NCBI RefSeq assembly: GCF_000935045.1
Contig: NZ_JYKS01000057.1
Span: forward strand, 1-56,156
Source: Pseudomonas sp. 10-1B
GTDB lineage: Bacteria; Pseudomonadota; Gammaproteobacteria; Pseudomonadales; Pseudomonadaceae
DNA length: 56,156 nucleotides
Direction: 5' to 3'
Made by a program: the position numbers and the translations under genes. The notes beneath the pieces were generated by a model. That model did not search any database, was not told the origin of the DNA, and saw only the letters and a list, made by a program, of their open reading frames with translations. Every line of letters starts with the position of its first letter. Positions within the stretch are counted from its first letter, which is position 1. Shown here piece after piece: positions 8,885 through 16,398 of the stretch.

Positions 8885-8960
8885 TGCAGTCTTCCTTCTT
8901 GTGCGTTAGTGCGGGGGGTGGGCGGGCCGCGTCGGTATGTCGCACCACCGGATGGGCTGA

Positions 8961-8970
8961 TTGTATACAA
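8961..8970. promoter_or_regulatory. TTGTATACAA dyad, probable GntR-type operator (puuE side)
   Basis: A perfect 10-bp palindrome fitting the FadR-subfamily GntR pattern TNGT-N-ACNA. It lies in the 399-nt puuE/uraH divergent region, which otherwise holds no gene that I can see. Confidence 0.5.
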
Positions 8971-9161
8971 CTTCTGAAATCTTTTGTAAGCCTGTTTTTC
9001 CGCATTTCTTCCCTTTTGTCGCCTCGAAGCGACCTGGAAAAACAGTGCAAGAAACCTGCCTGATTGGTCAGCTAATGACATTGGGGTCGGCACTGGCCCT
9101 GTATTTGCGACCGATGGGTCGGTTATGGGCAAGAATCGTGGGGTGCGGCAGAAGGGATCAA

Positions 9162-9179
9162 AAAATTGTGTACAATTTT
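9162..9179. promoter_or_regulatory. extended TTGTGTACAA dyad (uraH side)
   Basis: AAAATTGTGTACAATTTT is symmetric except for the two central bases. The core TTGTGTACAA at 9166-9175 recurs at 12234 and, complemented, at 55918. It lies 105 bp upstream of the hydroxyisourate hydrolase start. Confidence 0.5.
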
Positions 9180-9283
9180 GCGGTGGAATGTCTTAATGGC
9201 GTCATTCCCGCACATCGCAGGCCTGTTGGCGTGATGATGGCCGTGTATTTTTTGCCCACAGATTGAACAAGAGGCGACAAGCA

Positions 9284-9637
9284 ATGGGACGTTTGACCAC
9301 ACACGTACTGGATGCCGCGCATGGTTGCCCGGGCAGCTCGATCAAGGTCGAGCTGTACCGAGTCGAAGGCCAGCAGCTGGAGCTGGTGAACACCGCCCTG
9401 ACCAACAGCGATGGCCGCGTCGACGCGCCGTTGCTGCAGGGTGACGACTACCGCACTGGCGTTTACCAACTGCAGTTCAGCGCCGGCGACTATTACCGTG
9501 CCCGCGGCGTGCAACTGCCGGCCCAGGCGTTCCTGGATGTCGTCGTGCTGCGCTTTGGCATCGACGAGCAGCAGGAGCACTACCACGTGCCGCTGCTTAT
9601 CTCGCCATACAGCTATTCGACCTATCGTGGAAGCTAG
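9284..9637 (+). CDS. uraH: 5-hydroxyisourate hydrolase (transthyretin-like)
   Basis: About 117 aa. It hydrolyses 5-hydroxyisourate, the product of PuuD, to OHCU. It starts MGRLTTHVLDAAHGCPGSSI, carrying the conserved N-terminal His-containing block, and ends with the family signature SPYSYSTYRGS. I chose ATG 9284 (after GAGGCGACAAGC) rather than the in-frame ATG 21 nt earlier because family members begin just before LTTHVLD. It is divergent from puuE and followed by a strong terminator. Confidence 0.95.
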   Translation: MGRLTTHVLDAAHGCPGSSIKVELYRVEGQQLELVNTALTNSDGRVDAPLLQGDDYRTGVYQLQFSAGDYYRARGVQLPAQAFLDVVVLRFGIDEQQEHYHVPLLISPYSYSTYRGS

Positions 9638-9669
9638 TTGGTCGCTAGAAGAATCTTCGTAGGTCCTTG

Positions 9670-9698
9670 GCCCGCTCTCACACTGGCGGGCTTTTTTT
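9670..9698 (+). terminator. intrinsic terminator of uraH
   Basis: Stem GCCCGC/GCGGGC with a 10-nt loop, followed by seven T residues. Confidence 0.9.
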
Positions 9699-10470
9699 AT
9701 TTTCGGATATTTGGCACTTCATCGCCTGGATAGAGAAGTATTCTCCCCGTTTTGTAGCGAGAATGATCATGGGGCGAGACAGCTATGCCGCCCGCAATGT
9801 TTGCAAATATAGCTACGATTGCAGCCCCTACTTGTTCGTTTGAGCCACTGTGATGAGCCTCCTTTGCAACCTCATACCATTCAAGGACTGTTTCGAAAAA
9901 CATACTTGATTCGCTGATGCTCCTCCTCAGAGGCCTGGCGTCAGGCGTGAGAGGGGAGCCATTACCCAAGTGGTGGTGACTTTGGGATCTATTGATATAG
10001 CTTTCCCCCTTCCAGACTGGAAGGTTCTTGTCACCATTTGCCCCCATACGTTTGTTTATCACAACAACGGTTCTGCCATATACCGTTGATGTATCGACCT
10101 CCTCGTGCACTCGCTTGCGAATCGGTGAGAATTGCTCATAAGGCACATTGCCAGGGGAGACTATGTGCTTGATCGTGTTGCCCATGCCCTTGAGCACTTC
10201 CCAAATAGAATGCCCGTCACGGTCAACCCGGTTGATAGGGTCTCCCTGGCAGTAGGCGTATGCATTGATGCCGCCTCTTCCAAACGGGCTCACATTATCT
10301 GGGCTGCAGAATCTGCCCTGCGTCGGGCTGTACAGGCGGTAGCCGTTGCCAAGCGGGTAACAACTGGAAACCGGGTCCCGGAATTCGCCATTGAAACCAA
10401 TCCGGCCTTTGCCTGCCGCTGCGTAGCCATAAGGGGTGTAGGCACAGGTGCTGAGCATCAGCATGCGCAT
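9697..10470 (-). CDS. orphan RHS-core protein with variable C-terminal tip
   Basis: About 257 aa. Residues 10-90 match the end of the RHS repeat-associated core: YTPYGYAAAGKGRIGFNGE, LGNGYRLYSPTQGRF, SPDNVSPFGRGGINAYAY, then PINRVDRDGHS. The remaining ~165 residues are unlike this and come from visibly less GC-rich DNA, as in the toxin tips of polymorphic RHS proteins. There are no YD repeats, signal peptide or secretion domain, so this is the small stand-alone RHS type seen in P. putida genomes rather than a full RHS toxin. No immunity-like gene is adjacent. Whether the tip is active cannot be read. Confidence 0.75.
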   Translation of the reverse strand: MRMLMLSTCAYTPYGYAAAGKGRIGFNGEFRDPVSSCYPLGNGYRLYSPTQGRFCSPDNVSPFGRGGINAYAYCQGDPINRVDRDGHSIWEVLKGMGNTIKHIVSPGNVPYEQFSPIRKRVHEEVDTSTVYGRTVVVINKRMGANGDKNLPVWKGESYINRSQSHHHLGNGSPLTPDARPLRRSISESSMFFETVLEWYEVAKEAHHSGSNEQVGAAIVAIFANIAGGIAVSPHDHSRYKTGRILLYPGDEVPNIRK

Positions 10471-10569
10471 TGGGACGTCTCTGGCAATTACGCCTGTGCA
10501 GTTTTGAGTATTTGTATCAGGCCCCGACGAATATCACACCTGGCAAAAATGTCAGTCCGGTGCGGTCAG

Positions 10570-10687
10570 TGTGGGAGCGGCCTTGCGTCGCGAAAGGGCT
10601 GCGCAGCAGCCCCAGAAATCTTCATCGCGGCACAGATCCTGGGGCCGCTACGCAGCCCTTTCGCGACGCAAGGCCGCTCCCACAGGG
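10570..10687. repeat. inverted REP pair
   Basis: Two long REP copies with GCGTCGCGAAAGGGCTGCGC arms, complementary over most of their length, between the RHS-type gene and the AzgA-type permease. Confidence 0.85.
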
Positions 10688-10745
10688 AGGCCGCGCCGGG
10701 AATGACAAAAGGGCGCCGAGGCGCCCTTTGTTGGTGCGGTTGAGG

Positions 10746-12095
10746 TCAGAGGAACACGAACTTGGCAATAAAGATCGCGCACAGCACCCACAGGCTGGCC
10801 GAGATTTCCTTGTACTTGCCGGTACCCGCCTTCAACGCCACATAGCTGATGAAGCCCAGGGCGATACCATCGGCAACCGAGAAGGTCAGCGGCATCATGA
10901 TCACCGTGACGATCGCCGGAATGCTGTCGGTGGCCTCGTCCCAGTGAATGTGCGCCATGCTGCCCATCATCAGCATCGCCACGTAGATCAGCGCACCGGC
11001 GGTGGCGTAGGCCGGAATCATCCCGGCCAATGGCGCGAAGAACATCGCCGCGACGAACAGCAGGCCGACTACCACGGCGGTCAGGCCAGTGCGGCCACCA
11101 GCGGCCACGCCCGCAGCACTTTCCACATAGCTGGTCACCGGCGGTACGCCGACCACGGCGCCGAACACGCTGGAGGCGCTATCGGCCTTCAATGCCCGCG
11201 ACAGGTTCTCGATACGGCCATCCGGCGCCACCAGGTTGGCCCGTTGCGCCACCCCCATCAGGGTGCCGGCGGTGTCGAACATATGCACGAACAGGAACGC
11301 CAGCACCACGCTGATCATGCTGACGTTGAACACGCCAACCACGTCCATGGCCATCCAGGTCGGCGCCAGGCTCGGTGGCATCGACATCACCCCGCCGAAC
11401 TTGACCAGCCCCAGGCCCCAACCGGCCAGGGTGACACCGATGATGCTGATCAGGATCGCGCCGAACACCCGCTTGTAGCTGAGAATGGCGATCAGCAGGA
11501 AGCACACCGCTGCCAGCAGCGGCCCGGGCTCATGCAACGAGCCCAGCTTGATCAGCGTGGCTGGGCTGTCGACGATGATGCCTGCCGTCTTCAGGCCGAT
11601 CAGCCCGAGGAACAATCCGACGCCGGCCCCCATGGCATGGCGCAGGCTGACCGGGATGCTGTTGAGCAACCATTCGCGCACTTTCGACAAGGTCAGGAAC
11701 ATGAACAGCACGCCGGAGAGGAATACCGCCCCCAGCGCCGTTTCCCAGTTGTAGCCCATGGTGCCGACCACGGTGTAGGTGAAGAAGGCGTTGAGCCCCA
11801 TGCCCGGCGCCAGGCCCACCGGCCAGTTGGCGTACAGGCCCATCAGCAGGCAGCCCAGCGCGGCGGCGATGCAGGTGGCGACGAAGGCGGCACCATGGTC
11901 GATGCCGGCGTCGGCCATGATGTTGGGGTTGACGAAGATGATGTAGGCCATGGTGATGAAGGTGGTCACCCCGGCGATCAGCTCGGTCCTGACAGTGCTG
12001 CCGTGTTGCTTGAGTTTGAAAATCCGCTCCAGCCAGCTCGTTTCGAGCGGTGGGGCGAGATCCAGCGTAGGGGCTTCGGATTTGCGGCTTTCCAC
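10746..12095 (-). CDS. AzgA/PbuG-type hypoxanthine/guanine permease
   Basis: About 449 aa and 12 or more hydrophobic segments. AzgA-branch NCS2 hallmarks include TELIAGVTTFITMAYIIFVN, GLAPGMGLNAFFTYTVV, FVHMFDTAGTLMGVA and VPPVTSYVESAAGVAAGGRT. It imports hypoxanthine, guanine or adenine. Translation starts at GTG 12095 behind AGGAG. It is divergent from a GntR regulator. Its promoter region carries both operator types seen in this cluster, a RutR-like dyad at 12194 and a TTGTGTACAA dyad at 12234. The base specificity within the branch is not readable. Confidence 0.92.
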   Translation of the reverse strand: MESRKSEAPTLDLAPPLETSWLERIFKLKQHGSTVRTELIAGVTTFITMAYIIFVNPNIMADAGIDHGAAFVATCIAAALGCLLMGLYANWPVGLAPGMGLNAFFTYTVVGTMGYNWETALGAVFLSGVLFMFLTLSKVREWLLNSIPVSLRHAMGAGVGLFLGLIGLKTAGIIVDSPATLIKLGSLHEPGPLLAAVCFLLIAILSYKRVFGAILISIIGVTLAGWGLGLVKFGGVMSMPPSLAPTWMAMDVVGVFNVSMISVVLAFLFVHMFDTAGTLMGVAQRANLVAPDGRIENLSRALKADSASSVFGAVVGVPPVTSYVESAAGVAAGGRTGLTAVVVGLLFVAAMFFAPLAGMIPAYATAGALIYVAMLMMGSMAHIHWDEATDSIPAIVTVIMMPLTFSVADGIALGFISYVALKAGTGKYKEISASLWVLCAIFIAKFVFL

Positions 12096-12193
12096 AGCGA
12101 GTACTCCTCAAGTCTTTCTTGTTGTTATGGAGCCATTTTCCTGCGCAATGCACTTGGCGGCTCCGCGAGGGAAGGCAGACGTCTGACCGTTTG

Positions 12194-12209
12194 TTGACTT
12201 TCAGGTCAA
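12194..12209. promoter_or_regulatory. RutR-like dyad upstream of azgA-type gene
   Basis: TTGACTTTCAGGTCAA is the best of the three RutR-geometry dyads: both TTGAC/GTCAA ends are exact. It lies 99 bp upstream of the permease start. Confidence 0.55.
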
Positions 12210-12233
12210 GAAGTCGCTCGGTGGATTATGCTT

Positions 12234-12243
12234 TTGTGTACAA
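12234..12243. promoter_or_regulatory. TTGTGTACAA dyad in azgA/gntR divergent promoter
   Basis: Same 10-mer as at 9166. A near copy, CTGTGTACAA, lies at 12333-12342 just before the GntR start, consistent with autoregulation. Confidence 0.5.
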
Positions 12244-12377
12244 ATAAAGCAAATAATGTTTTATCTTTTGTGTGCGCAATACGTCGTACAACGGCTATAT
12301 AGGTAAAACGCCTCCTGCGGAATCGCCTCAGCCTGTGTACAATGGCGCCATACTTTCTCTTCGTGCCTCGAGAGCCC

Positions 12378-13133
12378 ATGAACGAACAGCTGCAACCTCT
12401 GAAAAAACCTGCGCGTGCCGGCAAGGCTGGTCGCAGTGGTACCCAGGATGACATCGTCTACGCGCATATTTTCGAGGCTATCCTCGAGCAGCGTCTGGCC
12501 CCGGGCACCAAGTTGAGCGAGGAAGCGCTGGGCGAGATCTTCGGCGTCAGCCGCACCATCATCCGCCGTGCCCTGTCGCGCCTGGCCCACGAGAGTGTGG
12601 TGTTGCTGCGGCCGAACCGCGGCGCGGTGGTGGCCAGCCCGACGGTGGAAGAGGCGCGCCAGGTGTTCTTCTCGCGGCGCATGGTCGAGCGTGCCATCAC
12701 CGAACTGGCCGTGCAGCATGCCACCCTCGAGCAACTCAACGAGCTACGGCAGATGGTGCGTGAAGAGCGCGACAGCTTCTCGCGCGGTGACCGTGGGGCT
12801 GGCATTCGCCTTTCCGGCGAGTTCCACCTCAAGCTGGCGGAGGCCGCGGGTAATGCACCGCTGGTCAGCTTCCAGCGCAGTCTGGTGTCGCAGACTTCGC
12901 TGATCATTGCCCAGTACGAAAGCGGCAACCGCTCGCATTGCTCGTATGACGAGCACATGCAACTGATCGATGCCATCGAGGCGCGCGATGCCGAGCAGGC
13001 GGTGAGCCTGATGATGCACCACATGGACCACATCGACAGCAAGCTGAACCTGGACGAGGAGAGTGCCTCGGACGATCTGCATGCGGTGTTCTCGCATTTG
13101 CTGAAAAAGCCCAAGGTTTCGCTCAAGGGTTGA
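12378..13133 (+). CDS. GntR-family (FCD domain) transcriptional regulator
   Basis: About 251 aa. A winged helix-turn-helix spans roughly residues 25-90 (VYAHIFEAILEQRLAPGTKL, EEALGEIFGVSRTIIRRALS). An all-helical FCD ligand domain follows, with metal-ligand-type residues in FHLKLAEAAGN and a YDEHMQLIDAIEARD block ending HHMDHIDSKL. I preferred ATG 12378 (MNEQLQPL) to the in-frame ATG 36 nt upstream because the extra residues read like upstream DNA. It is divergent from the purine permease. The TTGT-N2-ACAA dyads at 8961, 9166, 12234 and 12333 are plausible binding sites, so it may regulate purine breakdown. Confidence 0.88.
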   Translation: MNEQLQPLKKPARAGKAGRSGTQDDIVYAHIFEAILEQRLAPGTKLSEEALGEIFGVSRTIIRRALSRLAHESVVLLRPNRGAVVASPTVEEARQVFFSRRMVERAITELAVQHATLEQLNELRQMVREERDSFSRGDRGAGIRLSGEFHLKLAEAAGNAPLVSFQRSLVSQTSLIIAQYESGNRSHCSYDEHMQLIDAIEARDAEQAVSLMMHHMDHIDSKLNLDEESASDDLHAVFSHLLKKPKVSLKG

Positions 13134-13174
13134 TCGTTTGCCTGTTCAGGCACAGCACAGGCCTCACACCCTAT

Positions 13175-13262
13175 CTGTGGGAGCGGGCATGCCCGCGAAT
13201 CAGGCGCCGCGCCGTATGGCACCGGCTGCGCCGGTGTTCGCGGGCATGCCCGCTCCCACAGG
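13175..13262. repeat. inverted REP pair
   Basis: GAGCGGGCATGCCCGCGAA and its inverse, facing each other between the GntR and aquaporin genes. Confidence 0.85.
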
Positions 13263-13376
13263 GTCTCCTGCCATTTCTGGCCATCAGCCAAACGTCTGCT
13301 AAATTCTTGTGGGCAAACCTTCATCAAGCAGTTGGGCTTGCGCATCCATTGCGTTCCACTACTTGAGGAAAGGTCC

Positions 13377-14075
13377 ATGACCATGTCTCTGGGTACACGA
13401 ATGGGGGCCGAGCTGATCGGCACCTTCTGGTTGGTCCTCGGTGGCTGTGGCAGTGCGGTTCTCGCAGCCAGTTCCCCCATCGGCATCGGTGTTCTCGGTG
13501 TTGCCTTCGCCTTCGGCCTCACTGTACTGACCATGGCCTTCGCCATTGGCCATATTTCCGGCTGTCACCTCAACCCCGCCGTGTCGTTCGGGCTGGTGGT
13601 GGGCGGGCGCTTCCCGGCCAAAGAACTGCTGCCCTATGTGATCGCCCAGGTCATCGGCGCCATTCTGGCCGCCGGGGTGATCTACCTCATCGCCAGCGGC
13701 AAGGCCGGTTTCGAGCTGTCCGCGGGCCTGGCATCCAACGGCTACGCCGACCACTCGCCTGGCGGCTACACGCTGGGGGCGGGCTTTGTCAGTGAAGTGG
13801 TGATGACGGCGATGTTTCTGGTGGTGATCATGGGCGCCACGGACGCGCGGGCGCCGGCTGGCTTTGCCCCGATCGCCATCGGTCTGGCCTTGACCTTGAT
13901 CCACCTGATCTCGATCCCGGTGACCAATACCTCGGTCAACCCCGCGCGTAGCACGGGGCCGGCCTTGTTCGTCGGTGGCTGGGCGCTGCAACAGCTGTGG
14001 CTGTTCTGGGTAGCGCCGCTGATCGGGGCTGCAATCGGCGGCGCGCTGTACCGGGGCCTTGCCAAAGAACCTTAG
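13377..14075 (+). CDS. aqpZ: aquaporin Z-type water channel
   Basis: About 232 aa, six transmembrane helices and two half-helices carrying both NPA motifs (HLNPAVSFG and SVNPARSTGPA). The Arg after the second NPA and the pore-lining residues fit water-selective AqpZ rather than GlpF. The start at 13377 has AGGAAAGG upstream; ATG 13383 is a possible alternative. Its stop codon overlaps that of guaD on the other strand (TTAG). Its place inside a purine cluster may be accidental. Confidence 0.93.
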   Translation: MTMSLGTRMGAELIGTFWLVLGGCGSAVLAASSPIGIGVLGVAFAFGLTVLTMAFAIGHISGCHLNPAVSFGLVVGGRFPAKELLPYVIAQVIGAILAAGVIYLIASGKAGFELSAGLASNGYADHSPGGYTLGAGFVSEVVMTAMFLVVIMGATDARAPAGFAPIAIGLALTLIHLISIPVTNTSVNPARSTGPALFVGGWALQQLWLFWVAPLIGAAIGGALYRGLAKEP

Positions 14076-15376
14076 CGCTGGTGCACGCAACGCCCGGCGG
14101 CGTAGGTTTCACGTACGGTGCGGTCGTCGCCCAGGGTGGTGAGCACGAACAGGGTCTCTTCGATGCTGTTGGACTGCTGGATGCGGTAGTCCAGCAGCGG
14201 CGTGGCCTTGTAGTCCAACACCACGAAGTCGGCATCGTTACCCGCGCGCAGGCTGCCGATGCGGTCGTCCAGGCGCAGCGCGCGGGCGCCGCCGAGGGTG
14301 GCCAGGTACAGCGATTTGTACGGGTGCAGGCGCGCGCCTTGCAGTTGCATCACCTTGTACGCTTCGTTCAGGGTGTTGAGCAGCGAGAAGCTGGTGCCGG
14401 CGCCGACGTCGGTGCCCAGCCCCACGTTGACCTTGAAGCGCTCGGCCTGGGGCAGGTTGAACAGGCCACTGCCGAGGAACAGGTTGGAGGTGGGGCAGAA
14501 GGCCACGGCCGAGCCGGTTTCGGCCAGGCGCTGGCATTCGTCGTCGCACAGGTGCACGCCGTGGGCGAACACCGAGCGCTCGCCCAGCAGCTCGAAGTGG
14601 TCGTAGACGTCGAGGTAACCCTTCTGCTCGGGGAACAGCGACTTGACCCAGTCAATTTCCTTGAGGTTTTCCGACAGGTGCGTGTGCATGTACACGCCAG
14701 GGTGTTCCTTGAGCAGTTGCCCGGCCAGGGTCAGCTGTTCCGGGGTGCTGGTCGGGGCGAAGCGCGGAGTCACCGCGTAATGCAGGCGGCCCTTGCCGTG
14801 CCAGCGTTCGATCAGCGCTTTGCTTTCGGCATAGCCCGATTCGGCGGTGTCGGTCAGGTAGTCCGGGGCGTTGCGGTCCATCATCACCTTGCCGGCAATC
14901 AGGCGCAGGTCCAGGCGCTCGGCCTCTTCGAACAGGGCATTGACCGATTCCGGGTGCACGCTGCCGAACACCAGCGCGGTGGTGGTGCCGTTGCGCAGCA
15001 GTTCCTTGAGGAAGATCTTCGCCACCTGGTCGGCGTGGCCTTTATCGGCGAACTGCTTTTCGCAAGGGAAGGTGTAGGTATTCAGCCAGTCCAGCAGTTG
15101 TTCGCCGTAGGAGCCGATCATGCCGGTCTGCGGGAAGTGGATGTGGGTGTCGATGAAGCCCGGGGTGATCAGCGCATCCTGATAGTGCTCGACCGGGATG
15201 TCGGCATCCAGGGTCGGCAGCAGTTCGCTGGCGTGGCCAACGGCACTGATGCGGCCATCGTCGACCACCAGCAGGCCGTCTTCGAAGTACTCATGGGACG
15301 CCTCCAGGCCCACCTCGGCCGGGTCGGCGATGCTGTGCAGGATGGCGGCACGGTAGGCTTTGCGGGTAACGGTCAT
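14072..15376 (-). CDS. guaD: guanine deaminase
   Basis: About 434 aa. This amidohydrolase converts guanine to xanthine. Zinc ligands are visible in FIDTHIHFPQTGM (HxH) and MHTHLSENLKEIDWV, with a late Asp in VGLGTDVGAGTSFSLL. The conserved YGEQLLDWLNTYTFPCE block is characteristic of GuaD. The ATG at 15376 is 10 nt downstream of the xdhC stop, so xdhC and guaD are very probably co-transcribed and XdhAB takes the product directly. It converges with, and overlaps, the aquaporin gene. Confidence 0.95.
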   Translation of the reverse strand: MTVTRKAYRAAILHSIADPAEVGLEASHEYFEDGLLVVDDGRISAVGHASELLPTLDADIPVEHYQDALITPGFIDTHIHFPQTGMIGSYGEQLLDWLNTYTFPCEKQFADKGHADQVAKIFLKELLRNGTTTALVFGSVHPESVNALFEEAERLDLRLIAGKVMMDRNAPDYLTDTAESGYAESKALIERWHGKGRLHYAVTPRFAPTSTPEQLTLAGQLLKEHPGVYMHTHLSENLKEIDWVKSLFPEQKGYLDVYDHFELLGERSVFAHGVHLCDDECQRLAETGSAVAFCPTSNLFLGSGLFNLPQAERFKVNVGLGTDVGAGTSFSLLNTLNEAYKVMQLQGARLHPYKSLYLATLGGARALRLDDRIGSLRAGNDADFVVLDYKATPLLDYRIQQSNSIEETLFVLTTLGDDRTVRETYAAGRCVHQR

Positions 15377-15386
15377 AACACACTCG

Positions 15387-16232
15387 TCAAATGGCTTGGC
15401 TGCGCCGGGAGGGCGGCAGCAACTGGGCAATGGGGCCGGCATTGGCGGCAGCGTCGTGCTGGCCGAAGCAGGCGTTGTAGGTGGCGATGATTTCGCCGGC
15501 GATGGACACGGCGATCTCGATGGGCAGCTTGCCCTTGACCTCGGCCAGGCCCATCGGGCAGCGCATGCGCGCCATCACCGCGTCGTCGTAGCCGCGCTCG
15601 CGCAGGCGGTGCTCGAACTTGACCCGTTTGGTCTTCGAGCCTATCAGGCCGAACCAGGTGAAATCGTTGCGCTTGAGAATGGCGGCGGTCAGTTCCAGGT
15701 CGAGCTGGTGGTTGTGGGTCATGACGATGCAATAGCAGCCTGGCGGCAGCTCTGCCACTTCGTCTACCGGCTCCTCGCTGACCACCTTGGTCACCCCGTC
15801 GGGGATCAGGGCAGGGAATTCCTGCTCGCGCGAGTCGATCCAGCGCACCCGGCAGGGCAGCGCGGCGAGCAAGGGTACCAGAGCCCGGCCGACATGGCCC
15901 GCGCCGAACACGGCGATCTGTGCCTGCACCGCGGCCATGGGCTCGAACAGCAGCACGGTGACGCCGCCGCAGCACTGACCAAGGCTGGCGCCGAGGCTGA
16001 AGCGCTCCAGGTGCGGGGTGGTGCGCTGCTCTTCGAGCATTTGCCGGGCGATGTGCAGGGCCTTGTATTCCAGGTGGCCGCCGCCGATGGTGTCGAACAG
16101 GCCGCTGGCGCTGACCACCATCTTCGAGCCGGCATTGCGCGGGGTCGAGCCGCGCTCCTCGATGATGGTCACCAGCACGCAGGCTTCGCCACGGGACTGG
16201 TGGTCGGCGAGGGCGTTGATCCATTGGTGCAT
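15387..16232 (-). CDS. xdhC: xanthine dehydrogenase accessory protein XdhC
   Basis: About 281 aa. It binds and sulfurates the molybdenum cofactor and delivers it to the large Xdh subunit. The N-terminal half has VTIIEERGSTPRNAGSKMVV and TIGGGHLEYKA with conserved cysteines (GQCCGGVTVL). The C-terminal half is a Rossmann-like domain (IAVFGAGHVGRALVPLLAAL) ending in CPMGLAEVKGKLPIEIAVSI. It follows xdhB after a 166-nt gap filled by a REP pair and precedes guaD. Confidence 0.94.
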   Translation of the reverse strand: MHQWINALADHQSRGEACVLVTIIEERGSTPRNAGSKMVVSASGLFDTIGGGHLEYKALHIARQMLEEQRTTPHLERFSLGASLGQCCGGVTVLLFEPMAAVQAQIAVFGAGHVGRALVPLLAALPCRVRWIDSREQEFPALIPDGVTKVVSEEPVDEVAELPPGCYCIVMTHNHQLDLELTAAILKRNDFTWFGLIGSKTKRVKFEHRLRERGYDDAVMARMRCPMGLAEVKGKLPIEIAVSIAGEIIATYNACFGQHDAAANAGPIAQLLPPSRRSQAI

Positions 16233-16262
16233 GATGCAACCTCTCTATGTTGCGTCGCGATC

Positions 16263-16380
16263 CCTGTGGGAGCGGCCTTGTGTCGCGAAAGGGGCGCGCA
16301 GCGGCCCCAGGATCTGTGCAGCTTTGAAGATTTCTGGGGCCGCTGCGCGGCCCTTTCGCGACACAAGGCCGCTCCCACAA
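16263..16380. repeat. inverted REP pair between xdhB and xdhC
   Basis: Long complementary arms with CCTTGTGTCGCGAAAGGG. It lies inside what is otherwise an xdhABC-guaD operon, so it may stabilise or attenuate the mRNA. Confidence 0.85.
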
Positions 16381-16398
16381 AAAAGCAGAGCGGCGGCG

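Noticed and set aside
10570..10687. Long inverted repeat considered as an insertion-sequence end or CRISPR unit
   Set aside because: It matches the P. putida REP pair type seen many times elsewhere; there is no transposase and no regular spacer array.
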